Source: Auanema rhodensis (lineage: Eukaryota; Nematoda; Chromadorea; Rhabditida; Rhabditidae). From it: 64,000 bases of DNA. Location of the stretch: contig OZ059898.1 in NCBI GenBank assembly GCA_964057225.1, forward strand, positions 12,859,767 to 12,923,766, in the 5' to 3' direction. The notes under the pieces were generated by a model that was not told where the DNA came from, did not search any database, and saw only the letters and a program-made list of their open reading frames with translations. Shown here piece by piece: positions 1-11,242 of this stretch (position 1 is its first letter; each line of letters opens with the position of its first letter). A program made the position numbers and the translations under genes.

Positions 1-1168
1 TTAATTTTGACATAATCAGCTAAACTAGTCATATCAGGCCAATCTTCTTCAGTTGGAGTTCCTAAAACTTTGAATATTTTGCACAACTGATCCAAGTCAG
101 ATTCTCCAGGGAATATAGGATTCTGAATATTTAAGAAGTATTTAAATGCCCTTCAGAGAAAAAAAATTACTCTTAAAAGCAACTCAGCTATGATGCATCC
201 CATAGCCCACATATCTACGCCAACGCCATATGTTTTGGCTCCATATAGTAATTCTGGAGCTCGGTACCAGCGAGTAACAACCTGTATCGAATTACTGAAA
301 TGGTAAAAAAGCGAATTTACACTCACTTGGTTAGTGTAATAACGATTAGGAGAACCGAAAAAACGTGCAAGACCAAAATCAGCAATTTTTATTCTGCCAG
401 CGCTATTCATTAACAAGTTATTAGGCTTCATATCCTGGAATCAAAAAAACTGAGTTCAATACAAAAACTGGCATATATTCATTAATACAATCTCACGTAG
501 CGTGAAAATTTTGCGATTTTCCATTTTTGGCAGTGTTTTGGCAGATAACGGTTGTGTTCTTTGCCTATCTATAACGTAGAACTTAAACTCACTCTATGGA
601 GAATCCAATGAGCATGAAGAAATTCCAACCCAAGAAGAGTTTGCATAGTCATATTTTTAATTTGAGCAGGATTCAAGATTATAGAGAAATCTTTGATAAC
701 ATGCTAAAAACAGCTTAAGATTTACTTTAAATCAGTTTCAAATGGCTGACCTCGAGATCAGTTTCCATGAAATCGAAAACTAATTGAATAGTTGTTCTAC
801 TACCAATAACATCACGAAGCTGAAATAAATCATTAGAACTTGTGTGGCAGAAGCTGTAAAACCCCAATAATATTTTCATGATGAATCTCTTGAAGAAGCT
901 TAATTTCTCTTAAAGCTGTTCGATTAATTCCATCCTTTGCTTCTGCTCTAGAACCCAATTTGATCTAAAAAGAATAATGAGAAAGAACACTGTTCGAAGT
1001 AACTCTTACCTTTTTAATAGCTACCAAATCTCCAGTATCGTGATCTTTAGCTTTGTAGACATTAGCAAACTAATAAAAATATTGAAAACAATATATATGG
1101 AAATAGCTCACCTGTCCTTCTCCTAAATGCTGTATTTTTTCATAACGTTTCGTATTTTCCTTTCTCAT
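1..1168 (-). CDS. cdk-7: Cyclin-dependent kinase 7 (CDK7), C-terminus cut by window edge
   Basis: Catalytic kinase of the CDK-activating kinase and of TFIIH, which phosphorylates CDK T-loops and the RNA polymerase II C-terminal tail in the nucleus. Seen in sequence: start [12 protein letters not shown] at 1168, glycine loop LGEGQFANVYK, lysine in VAIKK, HRDMKPNN catalytic loop, [13 protein letters not shown] activation segment with the T-loop threonine in YTNQ, then [15 protein letters not shown] and [11 protein letters not shown]. These last motifs are characteristic of CDK7 rather than other CDKs. The coding region is split by short introns and runs off the left end, so the C-terminal lobe is incomplete. 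One small oddity is HRDM where most CDKs have HRDL. It lies 170 nt downstream of DDX56 on the same strand, an operon-like distance. Identity is secure; exon edges are hand-placed. Confidence 0.93.
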
Positions 1169-1337
1169 CTAAATCCATAAATAGAACCAATTAAAACATA
1201 ATTTTGTAAATAATTCTTAGCCATTTACTACGTTGAGCATAATAAGTAATTTATTATAAAAATTTATTCCGGTATTAACAAGAACAAAAAAGATTCAACA
1301 AAAAAAACAACAAATAACAATTATAACAAACATCAAC

Positions 1338-3959
1338 TTAAGCTTTAAATGAACGTAGTGGGTCAGCTTGTTGACGTTTATGCTTCTTTTGATTGAAAGA
1401 CATAAACTTCTTTTTACTTCGGTTTCTTAAGCCAGGCTTCGAAGTTTTCTTTTTACCGAGATTGTAATTTGTTCCTCTTAAAGCCTTGGGTACTAAAGAA
1501 TAGATACTAGTTACTGTTGTATGATAATAATGGGTTTACCTATGTAATCAGGAACATCAGAAATAGCTTCATTTACTTTGAGAGTGGCTGGTTGCTCAGT
1601 GGTACTCATCAAATCTTTTTCTCTTGGATTACTCACAAAATAGCTTTGAAGCTTTTGAGATCTCATGAGCTGAAATATAACAGTAATGTAAGAAAATTGT
1701 GATCATCTTACCTCAAGCTTAATTTCTCTCAAACGAGCATATTTGATATTACTCTTAGAGCATTTCATCAGAGCTTCCTAAAATTACAATATAACAATTA
1801 AGCTATGACATAAGAAAACATACTCTAGTACGAAGAACAAATGAGTCTAACTCATTAATTCTGATCTCGTAAGGCTTCAAAACAGTACGATTCACTGAAA
1901 ATATCGTTTCACATCTCAACCTCTCGATTTAAATAGTTAAAACATACTTAATGTATTAATTTCTTCTTGAACAGCTTCTAATGTTGGTCTCTCTTCTGGA
2001 GAGCAGAAAGATAAAGCAGTTCCCTTATTCCAACCACGAGCAGTCCTGAAACAAATGAGTATTCTATGAAAACATTGAACGACGTACCGTCCGACTCTGT
2101 GGATGTAAGTATCAGTATTTGTAGGGAAATCAAAGTTAATAACATTTGAAACATGATGGAAATCAATACCACGAGCAATACCAGATTCTTTGTCGCGTGG
2201 ACCCTGTAAAAAGTAATAATAAAATGAATATATTAAAAAGGTATACTTTGGTTTTAGGAGTGGTTTCTCCACCATCAGCGAAAGCATCTTGAGCATCAGA
2301 AGCAATAATAATACTATAATATCCATTGTTGAATTGATTAATAACATGACAACGACTGTTTGCTGGCATTTCAGAATTTAAGACGCAAGCCTTAACTCCA
2401 AAAGCACGGAGAACGAGACTTAGCCTAAAAACAAAATGAATATTAAATTAATAAAAGCCTTAACAAACTTATAACAGCGATCAGTGTCGTTAACAAAAAT
2501 AATTGTCTTTCCTACGATGAGACGAAGTTTTATCATTGAAATCATAATCGAAAATCTTTGTTCTTCATCTAGACATGTAATCAAATATTGAGATAACTGA
2601 TCAGCATCAGGTAAATCTCCTTCCTAAAATGAATACGTTGATAAAGCTGTTAACTAGTAGAATATTACTTTAAGCTTAATAGTAACAACTGGACCAGTCA
2701 TGAAAATTTTCTTCAACAATGTCATATCGTCAGTCAAAGTAGCAGAAGTGAAAATACATTGGTATTGGTCGGGAAGACGTTCACGTAAGTATCTACGAGA
2801 AAAAAATAATTATAATTATTGGATTTCATGAACTTACGACATTTCTTCCTCATAACCAAACGAAAGCAATAAATCAGCTTCGTCCAAAACAAGTGTTTTC
2901 ACGTTTTTACAGAATTCTGGACGCATTTTCAACATTTCGACTATCTTTCCAGGAGTGGAGACAACAAATGATGGATTATCCTGTAACAAATATAATTTTG
3001 AAACGAATTTCTATTTAATCTTTACCATCTCCCATACAGCCTTCTCTTCTGCAGATAGTTCCGACAGGTTCAAACAGCTCAAGAAAGGAAGAGGTTCCAA
3101 GAACTTATTAATCAGATTATTAATCTAAATATGAATATTAAATTGTTTATAAAAGTTGTTCCTTACCTGTGTAACTAATTCTTTGGTAGGTCCGACAAAA
3201 AGAGCGAAAGGTCCTACTGCAGATGGACTACTCTAAAAACCCTCGAGTAATCAAACGAATCAAAACATAAAACGTACATTGACAAAATTAACAATTCTGT
3301 TGATGGTCGGTATCAGAAAAGCAGCAGTCTTTCCACTACCAGTGCGGGCACGGGCCATAATATTCTTGTCTTCCAAAGCCAAAGCTATGACAGACTCTTG
3401 AACTTGTGTAGGATGAGACCAACCCATTTGACCAATCATCTGAAATTAATAAACAATCATACAAAAAATCAACAAACAGTACCTTTTGTATTCTTTCGTC
3501 GATAGCAAAATCGGAAAATTTCTTCTGTTCTGGCGTAAACTCGACTTTCTCAACACTTGGTGCCATAATTTCTTCAGCTAACTTCATACGTTTCCTAATT
3601 ATCATATGACATTAATATGTATTTTCCAAGAAATACTTACTGAGATCCAGTCTTCTTCCGGTTTCGTAATCTCTTTTTGCCTTTAATGGGTTCAGGGGCA
3701 CCTTCGACCTCTTTAACCATTTCAGGAACATGTTTCTAAAGAGAAAAAATTAAACACACGTAAATAACGTAAAAATAACCTTCTTTGGCTCTTCTACTAC
3801 TTTCTTTTCTTTTTTATCTTCTACATTTTCGGCGAATCGAACAGAAGACTTCTTCTTCTTTGCAGGTTCTTTGGCTACTTTGTTTTCCTTGACTGGAACA
3901 TTTTCTTCCACGCCAGTATCCTTGACTTTCTTCTTCTTCAAAGATGTATCTTTTTTCAT
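1338..3959 (-). CDS. DDX56: DEAD-box RNA helicase DDX56/Dbp9 family
   Basis: ATP-dependent RNA helicase acting in large ribosomal subunit assembly in the nucleolus (family knowledge). Seen: a lysine-rich N-terminus ([14 protein letters not shown]), Q-motif region with [10 protein letters not shown], Walker [23 protein letters not shown], the DEAD box in [20 protein letters not shown] motif near 2740, RGIDFHHVS, and YIHRVGR. The tail ends in the basic PLRSFK motif typical of DDX56 C-termini. The LSFGYEEE and GIDFHHVS strings fit DDX56 better than DDX27 or DDX49. About ten short introns; the start at 3959 is the first ATG before the basic leader. It precedes cdk-7 on the same strand by 170 nt, suggesting co-transcription. 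Confidence 0.92.
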
Positions 3960-4162
3960 CTGTAAAAAAAAATAAGGTAATTAATAGTATAGAAATACAT
4001 TTTTTAAGAAGTGAAATAATATTAACTTGCGAAAACCTTGCACATTTAGAATCATACCGCACTTGCCGCACAGTGAAATGGGCGGGGCGAAATCAGTACG
4101 TGGTTATTTTCTTGAAAACTTTGAATTAGCAAAAGGTTAAATATAGTTTTTAATTGCACGCA

Positions 4163-4578
4163 ATGCTTTCCTTTTGTCCTGATTGTGGAGGAACCCTTCA
4201 AATTGAAGATGGCCAACAATGCATGCAATTTTCTTGTCCCTGCTGTCCTTACGTTTGCCCCATAACAAGAAAGGTTTTATTAATGTTAACATGTCTTTTT
4301 CTAATTTTCATAATTCAGATAAGCAGTAGGATATATCCAAAATTGAAAGATCTAGACGAAGTCTTGGGAGGACCTGGTGCATGGGAAAGTGCTCAAGTTA
4401 CTGATGGTTAGCTACAGATGAATTTAGGCGGGAGTTACATGTATATTTAGAGCGTTGCCCTGTTTGTGCGCATGGTAGAGCCTATTTCTTAGAACTTCAA
4501 ACGAGATCTGCTGACGAACCTGCGACTATTTTCTATCGTTGTGCTGATAATAAGTGTGGTCATCGGTGGAAAGACTAG
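4163..4578 (+). CDS. POLR3K: RNA polymerase III subunit RPC10/POLR3K
   Basis: Small zinc-ribbon subunit of RNA polymerase III required for transcript cleavage and termination/reinitiation. Three exons: 4163-4273, 4319-4406 and 4451-4578, with introns of 45 and 44 nt. Seen: N-terminal ribbon MLSFCPDCGG ... SCPCCPY, then YPKLKDLDEVLGG, and a TFIIS-like C-terminal ribbon ERCPVCAHGRAYF ... TRSADEPATIFYRC ... CGHRWKD. The acidic DE of RSADE is the family's catalytic hairpin. An upstream TTG in frame is ignored because the family begins at MLxFCP. The full length (about 108 residues) matches the family. Only 11 nt separate its stop from the next gene's ATG. Confidence 0.93.
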
Positions 4579-4589
4579 GGATTTTTAAA

Positions 4590-5403
4590 ATGTACAAATT
4601 TATTTCTTCTTTTTTGTTCTTTTTTTTTCAAATAGTTTTGTTTGTTGTTATATGGTTTGCTCTCCTTTTGGGACTTTTCATAATTGTTGATAGATTTATA
4701 TCAAAAAGATGTAAAATAAAAAATTTTTCTACTGTTGGTGCTTTAGTAATTACAAGGTGGGAAACAACTTTTCATATTATGCTCATATTGTTCTATTTCA
4801 GTACTTATTTCTTTCACGTTCTTCAACTTTTACATTTAACACATGCTGATCATAAAGCAGGTAAACACTTAAATATTTTTTTTTAAATTTTTTTTTTCGC
4901 AGAAAATAAATGTACTTGGTACCGATACTTAACATCAACTTGCGATGCTAGTTTCACTTATATTTGGCTATGGAGATTAGATCCTATTTCCGTTACTGCT
5001 AATTTTCTTGGCGAATTACTTGTTAAATTTTCTTCTATGGTATAACAACTTGAGAGAATCTGGTTTGAGATTTTCTTTTAGTTTGGACGGTCACTAGGAG
5101 CTCTCATCTCGGGGCTATTTCGAGAACTACCATGGCTTCTCCATATACCCGCTGCAGTCATGTGTGGTCTAGTATTTGTTTTCAGTGTTTTTGCCCTTTT
5201 TGGATATGAACTCCATATTTTTGGAATTTTCCATATATCAAGGTATGTAAATATCTTTAGATGCTATTATAAAGAATATACTCAGACCAAGAAAATCCGC
5301 AGAGTTCAACCGGTACTGGGAAAAGAAAGCCATCCTTCCAACACCTGTTAATCGTTCAATTTCTATTGTAAAAGAACTCTATCAAAAAAACATAAATAAA
5401 TAA
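4590..5403 (+). CDS. CLCC1-like multi-pass membrane protein
   Basis: Hand-spliced product of about 220 residues with hydrophobic segments near residues 4-32, 55-75 and 145-175. Exons join through 4861/4903, a donor after TTTSSM near 5038 and an acceptor before FGRSLGAL, then FHISR to PRKSAEFNRYW. The pattern RWETTFHIM ... HADHKAENKC ... DPISVTANFLGELL ... LFRELPWLLHIPA resembles the conserved core of CLIC-like chloride channel 1, an ER/nuclear membrane protein; this is a pattern match from memory, not an alignment. It lacks the luminal N-terminal extension of vertebrate CLCC1, so either it is shorter or 5' sequence is missing. A pyrimidine run ending in CAAATAG at about 4619-4635 could be a splice acceptor, making the true start uncertain. 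The coding end is AATAAATAA, so the poly(A) signal overlaps the stop. Confidence 0.6.
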
Positions 5404-5625
5404 TTATAAAATTTATCTAATGACTGGCACTTTGTTTCTAAGTTATTGTCAAAAACTGGTCAGGTGTGCAACGTATTTTACAAGTAAAATGAACAACAGT
5501 CCATCCTTTCATTTTCGTTCCCGCCATCGTAGATCTCGTTTCATGACGTCTTCGATTTTATCGATATAAGAAGATCCCTACTGACCAACATTCTGATTCA
5601 AGTGTCTATATTTCATTGATTATTT

Positions 5626-6343
5626 ATGGATTTTCAAGTAGCCTCTGTAAAAAGAACGTTTTTCAATGTAAATGAGCATGAAAATATAAAAAAGCAAGTA
5701 AGTTTCACCCTTTTCTTTAAAAAAAATTTGATTATGTATAGATTCTTGATAGAACTTCGTATTCGTCATCAAATCTACTTTCATTATATGGTAAGTTGTA
5801 ATATTTGGTCTAAAGAACTTGTTCCGGTAATATAGGTCCAATGTTATTAACGGAAATGACAAAAATTAGCAATGCTAAATCTAGAAGTAGATATCATATG
5901 AATTTGTAAGTTTCAACTTTATATAAATTATTTTAAAATATTTGTTAAATATGATAGGTTTATAAATGCTCAAGAGATATTAGAGAATTTCTTAGAAAAC
6001 TTGATGAGTTTGATGAAAATTACATCAGCATCTAATACGAGTTGTGAATTTATTACTTTGTCAGGAAACACAGCGGCAAGTTAACTGTTACAATTTTCAT
6101 TTTAGAATTTCAAAATTGTAGGCCGACGAAAGTGAATATCTTAATAAATTGCCATGGAAAATTCAAACTATATCACATAATATAGAATCTTTAAATATAC
6201 CTTTACTACGGGCAAAAATTATGGAAGTAGCCTCAGTTTTCGAGCATCTTCAATCATTATCATCAGAGATAGAAAAATTAGACGACGTGCTATCTTTGAG
6301 AAATCAATCAGCAACATCGGGAAGACTAGCACGAAATGGTTGA
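5626..6343 (+). CDS. Small coiled-coil protein, function not recognised
   Basis: Five exons give a protein of about 175 residues: MDFQVASVKRTFF ... YSSSNLLSLYGPMLL ... FINAQEILENFLENLMS ... NKLPWKIQTISHN ... EIEKLDDVLSLRNQ. It is mostly helical with heptad-like spacing, has no signal peptide or membrane segment, and ends SGRLARNG. The size and composition recall BLOC-1/BORC or kinetochore-type small subunits but no specific family was recognised. Intron 4 (6076-6121) uses a GC donor. The start at 5626 is the first ATG in frame; no clean upstream coding exon was found. It follows the CLCC1-like gene by 223 nt on the same strand and could be the third gene of an operon. Confidence 0.55.
6076..6121 (+). 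other. GC-AG intron in the coiled-coil gene
   Basis: The frame ...GNTA reads to GCG at 6073-6075 and resumes at GCC (6122-6124) as ADESEYL. The only donor that keeps frame is GCAAGT, the classic GC-type donor, with acceptor TTGTAG. GT alternatives (GTTAAC) bring in a stop within a few codons, and an earlier acceptor meets an in-frame TAG. Confidence 0.7.
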
Positions 6344-6352
6344 ATGATTTAA

Positions 6353-6358
6353 AATAAA
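6353..6358 (+). terminator. Poly(A) signal AATAAA
   Basis: A canonical AATAAA hexamer 10 nt after the stop codon of the coiled-coil gene, followed by a T-rich stretch. This places the 3' end of that transcript before the convergent UQCRB gene, whose stop codon is at 6452. Confidence 0.6.
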
Positions 6359-6451
6359 TATTTTCCTATTTGTTTTTTTTCCACACAATACGAACACGAT
6401 TTCATAATAAGCCTTCATCGTATCTACTCTATAATGAATCACATACAATAC

Positions 6452-7035
6452 TTAATGTTGCTTCATCTCGAAAGGTGGGATGAGTCCAGAAGTATCAGCA
6501 CGGGCCTTCTTCTCAGCTTCAATTTCATCAAGATATGGCTTAAGGTACCAGGTCTCCTGAATAATATTAATATTAAGACCACAAGAGAAAGCTTAACACT
6601 AACGTCTTCCCACTTGGTCCAGGCATTCTTAGGTAACTTCTCTCCGTGAAGAGATAAAGTATGAGCACGAGCTAAGCGTTCCTTACGAGCATCAAAAAGA
6701 TGAGGCTCCTGTAAATTTGAATTCGAATATCATGCTTAAATTAAATTTATTACCTTCAAATTGAGACGGCGGAGAGCTTCAGTTACTTCTGGAGCTGGCT
6801 CGAAGTAAGTGTCATGGAACTGAAGACCTTAAAAAATAAAAATAAACGAAATCACAACAATTGAAGACATACCGAACTCGCGTCCCCCCCAAAGGTAGTT
6901 CCAAGAAACCTTGCGAAGCCAATTAGCAGCAGCATCTGCAAAATTGTTAAACTAACAATGCCAATAAAATAAAAACCTACTATCATAAGCGAACTTAACG
7001 CTCTGGGCGGCAGCAAGAGTAGTTCTAAAGGCCAT
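6452..7035 (-). CDS. UQCRB: Cytochrome b-c1 complex subunit 7 (UQCRB/QCR7)
   Basis: Subunit of mitochondrial respiratory complex III on the matrix side near cytochrome b. Four or five short exons give about 130 residues: MAFRTTLAAAQSVKFAYD, then NWLRKVSWNYLWGGREFGL, EALRRLNLKEPHLFDARKERL, LPKNAWTKWEDETWYLKPYL and a C-terminal IPPFEMKQH. The WTKxExxxxYLxPYLxE block and the RRL...R..R..RA spacing are the family hallmarks. Length agrees with nematode and animal homologues. It converges on the coiled-coil gene (stop codons about 110 nt apart). Confidence 0.88.
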
Positions 7036-7349
7036 ACTGAAAATTAAAGTATTAACATCAAAATCTAAACAGCGCAAGCGTTAAAATAAAGTACTAGTTA
7101 AAGGCTATTTATTCGCATAAGCTAATTAGCATGAAGCTAACTAGATTCATAATCTTCTCTTTATAAACTGGTTTAACAAAAATAAGGAATAACGTTATAT
7201 ATACATTTATTATAAATAAAAGATTAAATATAAGAAATTATTTCACTGCTGAAGGGCGGTACATTAAGGTCCCTCCAAACTACGGTAGGATTAGAGCGCA
7301 CTTGCCAACAAATCACAAAAGCAGCACGGTGCAACAACACACGAACAAA

Positions 7350-8094
7350 TTATAAATCGTTGGCTGTGGATTTGTTAAAAAACTGAGTAATTTTCTGTTT
7401 TTTAATGTATGATTGTATATTCAGTTTTATATTGCGAGAAATTGATATTAAACACAAAACACATAAGGCGAATATGACTGAAAAAAATAACTTCAATGAT
7501 CTTTTATACTATTATTATACTACCTGCTCTTACAGCATCATCTGCCCGATAAGGAAGGTGATCTTTCTTTCTAGATGTGAACTTCCGTTCACTAAACAGA
7601 GAACATGTGTATACAATGGAGTAAATGAGCCCTGCTATATTCAAGCTTCCCCAAGCGTCCTTTTAGAAAACTTTAGAAATTATCATCATGATTAAAACTT
7701 CTCAGACTTCCATGCTCAATTCTGGCGTTGTCCATTTTGATAATGATTTGAATTTTGTTCCACTAACACAATAATCTTCGTTGCAAAGCTCGCATTTTTT
7801 TTTGTTGCTCAAATTTATCCAATGAGATAAACATTCCCCATGAACATTAGCCATCTGAATAAGGATTTCAACTATTGCAATCTACTGATTTACCGTTCCA
7901 GTACAACCACAAGGAGTTATTAAAATATCTTTCTCCGACAAACAAATTCTACAGATATTTGCACTAGAACTACTTAGAAGAGAGGTCATACTAAGTCGAT
8001 TATACTCTGTCTATTTTCCGGAATATGATATGGAATACCTGCTCAATTGAGTAACTGACTCACTTACAGAAAGTTGTGTATCGACAGTGTTCAT
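7350..8094 (-). CDS. RING-CH (MARCH-type) E3 ligase-like protein; 3' exons uncertain
   Basis: Certain part: MNTVDTQLS joined over a 49-nt intron to TEYNRLSMTSLL, then a C4HC3 RING-CH domain, CRIC ... CGCTGTVANVHGECLSHWI ... KCELCNEDY, with a downstream KFKSLSKW segment that resembles the sequence after the RING in MARCH1/8. RING-CH proteins are ubiquitin ligases, usually anchored by two transmembrane helices. The plain reading stops soon after at ELSMEV (about 7698), leaving a protein of about 100 residues with no membrane segment. Further down on the same strand, an exon-like stretch after a TTTTTTTCAG acceptor near 7480 reads IFALCVLCLISISRN and on to a stop at 7350, a plausible membrane helix. 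The link between the two parts is not resolved, so the 3' boundary is tentative. Confidence 0.6.
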
Positions 8095-8662
8095 GTTTTA
8101 TATAACTATTAAAGCAAACAAAAACAAATTTCGTAGTTGTGTTTTTGCACCACAACCGGTAACCAATATTTCGTTTAACTAAATGAATTTGTGATTTTTT
8201 AAAACAATACTTGAAATTTGAAATGAAACTCGAATTTGTTTATTAGATTGTGTTTAGATAAAAATACAGCAAATAGGCAGCTTCAATTATCAAAGACTAC
8301 CTTTAAAAACTAAATTGATTGGTGAAAAAAAGAAAAGTTTTTAACATATACAACTGTTTAGGAAATCTAGCCACGAACGACAACATTTGGAACAGTGACA
8401 AAGTAATTTGAAAAACAGTAGGTGAAAGTTTTAACAGGATACTTGAAGTGAACCCGTTGATCGATAGACAATTTTAGGCTTAGAAATGGCTAAGCAAGTA
8501 GAAGTTCTATAAAATATCACAAAGCTGAGTAATATTAAGAATCTTGAAGAATAATACATCTTACAAAATATGAAGCAAGCAAATTTGAGAAAAAAATAAA
8601 TATAAACTCTTACCAAAGCAAGATTAATGTATAACTATACAGTTAGCAAAATGTATGAACAT
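8095..8662. other. Intergenic stretch, FAF2 to RING-CH gene
   Basis: 568 nt between the start of the RING-CH gene and the stop of FAF2. A 61-codon minus-strand reading frame at 8431-8616 has intron-like AT-rich content, no recognisable domain and no splice partner. I see no gene here; it probably holds the FAF2 3' UTR and the promoter or SL acceptor of the RING-CH gene. Confidence 0.4.
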
Positions 8663-10598
8663 CTAAGCTTCACAATCATGCACCATAACAACAAGAGACT
8701 TTTCCAATCCCTCCTCTCTGAATGTTTTTGCTTCAATATAAGGCCCAGTTGAGTCTCCAGCCGCAGCAAGATGAACAGACTTGATATCATGATACCTGAA
8801 TGATAACGAAATAATTTTCAAACTTTTAAAATAAGAATACAAACCATTCTGGCGCGCAGGTTAACTCTTTCCTTGGATAGGTGGTATGAGCTGTAAAAAA
8901 GTCAGGACACTTCTCGTGAACGAAAATCACAGAAAATAGTTTCTGAAAACAGACAAATGAGCTTTTATGTTTTGAGAAAAAACCTCTAAGCTATCATCTG
9001 CAATAAATCTTCTATCAAGTCTAGCACCACATGGGAAACGGACTTGTACTCTAACAGTATCTACATTAGTATCAGTTACTTCTTCGCCCAAAGATTCTTT
9101 TACAGAAGCACGACGATTACCAACTTCCTAAAAATTCCAAATTATCTTTAGTTTAAGAAAAAATAAGAAAAAAATTACCTGTCTTCTTTCATCAGCTTCA
9201 CGTAGCTTTTGTCTTTCACGCTCTTCAGCATCTGCCTTTTCACTCTCGAGTCGTTTTCGCTCTTGAATACGAGCACGGTCTTTAGCAGCACTTTCCTGGT
9301 ATTCACGTTCTTGCTCTGCTCTAATACGTTGATCTTCTTCTCTTTGAGCCCTGAAATCAAATGTTGAATCTTAAATAAAGGTAAAAAGAGATTGACTTTT
9401 GTAAACGTAAAAGATTAAGCTGGGCTTCATGATGCTCAATAGCAATACGAAGATTGTTACAAACATATCCTTCATCATTACGTGGCATGCTAAAATGAAT
9501 AATCTGAAAAAATATCGAATGAGATATATTTGATAAGAGTTTAATCTATACCAAAGCCATTTTATTATTTTTCACGGATAGTAGAGCAAGATATGGATAA
9601 GCAAAAGGTCGTAATAACTGCGCCACTAAAAAAATTCAATGAAGTTTGAAATAAGTAAAGTTGTATCTCTTACAATACGATCCTTGTCCAGATTGTAATG
9701 AAACTCCCCAAACAATCACATCTTTCTCAGCAAGTAAACCTCTAAATTGTTCACCGTGCATGACTTGAGATATAAAATCATTTGACTTCTGCAAGATGAA
9801 ATGAAATATATGAACACCTTTTTGAATTCATACCTGATTATTGGAGTCATGAATGTATAATAAAAGCATGCGAAGAGATCGCTTGGCTTCCTGACATACC
9901 TAGAACCGCTGATTGAGAAAAATAACGAAACTGTATAATTACCTCTTCATAGGTATTGTGAGAAAAAGTTATACGGTTTTCAACATCAGTAAACTGCTGT
10001 TCGTAATTATTTACAAAATTCAAAACATCTCCTCTGGGATCGGTAACCTTGGGCGCACTACGACCCATTAAAACTTCATCTAAATTTAGTGATAAAATCC
10101 GCAATATCTAACTAAAAGCTTACACAAGAAAGAAAATATATCATATATGGCAGAAACTGTCATTCTAACTGGGATAGTAGCTACGGCAAAAAACCAATCC
10201 AGCCAACCCAATTGTTGTTGCCGGTTTACCACTGGCCGCGGAACTTGAGCAACACGCTCACTAAAACAAAAATAAATAAATATGTATATATGATTGTATA
10301 CCTTGAGGTAACATTTCTACGCCTTAAATCTACATCTCCAAAATGTTCAGTAGCAAGTTGTGGCCCAATAACTCCACCTGTCTGAAGAATAATCCTAGTA
10401 TTTTAAGAAATATATTACAATATACACACCTGAAAAAAGAGATGAACGGCAGATTCCAACTCTCCATCACAATGAATTAAAAATTGACGAGCTTTCGAAT
10501 CATCTACAGCACAAATCTCCTTAAAGCAAAGTATTATTTTTCTTTATGAAAAAGTACTATACTTTAAATCTCTCTACCAGTTCCTGATTGACTTCCAT
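8663..10598 (-). CDS. FAF2: FAF2/UBXD8 UBX-domain protein
   Basis: ER and lipid-droplet protein that recruits the p97/CDC-48 ATPase for ER-associated degradation and lipid-droplet control. Order of parts: N-terminal UBA-like helices (NQELVERFKE, DGELESAVHLFF), a linker with QLGWLDWFFAVATIPVRM that forms the membrane hairpin, the KVTDPRGDVLNFVNNYEQQF entry into the UAS thioredoxin-like domain, a long charged helix rich in R/E/K/Q (AQREEDQRIRAEQERE and following), and a C-terminal UBX domain that begins with RVQVRFPCGARLDRRF (9070-8990) and ends SLVVMVHDCEA. About ten short introns. The domain order and length (about 440 residues) match FAF2 and not FAF1, which has no hairpin. The start MEVNQEL at 10598 is the first ATG before the UBA-like region. 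Confidence 0.92.
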
Positions 10599-11242
10599 GA
10601 ATATAAGTAATAAAACAACTCTTTAAAAATCTGCAAAACACATCGGTACGACACAGTAAAATGAAGAAAACAAGTGTGAACAGCCGATACAGACTAAAAA
10701 AAATAAGAAAAAAAGCACAGCCGATATAAGTACACGTCATCATAGAAATCAGAATGATAATTAAAAATCTATGGCATTTATTTTAAGTCTGTTTAAATCA
10801 AATAAACTTTTTTTTATAAAAAAAAGCTGGCCATCTTATTTGCTTAAGGCATAAACGCAGGGCTTATTAGACTGATCCATATTCAGAGTGACCGATCTGC
10901 AACACTGCGCACAACATTGTGGGCGTGGCTAAAAGCGTTCTTTCATTTCGTAGCGTTTTCAAAAGAGTTGAACTCAGTAAAACTAATATTTTAAAATTAT
11001 ACTTACTATAATAGATATAAATCATTTTATTTCTATCACTCTGTCTGTATATTCTTTATTTTAATTTTTTATGATGTTTTTTATTATACCGAATTTCTTG
11101 TTTTCTTTGTTTTTCTTTAGTGTTCAGTTTTATATGATGATTTCAAGCTCTTTATTTTATTCTACTATCTTTATTTTTCTAAATAGTTTGCTAGAGCTAT
11201 GTTTTTTGTATAATAAACTGTATTTTTTTTTGTTTTAAGTCC
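10599..11242. other. Divergent intergenic region FAF2 / RYBP
   Basis: 644 nt between two divergently oriented start codons, so it should carry both promoters. It contains AT-rich DNA and a GC-richer island around 10860-10960. No open frame worth calling and no clear RNA gene were seen. Confidence 0.4.
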
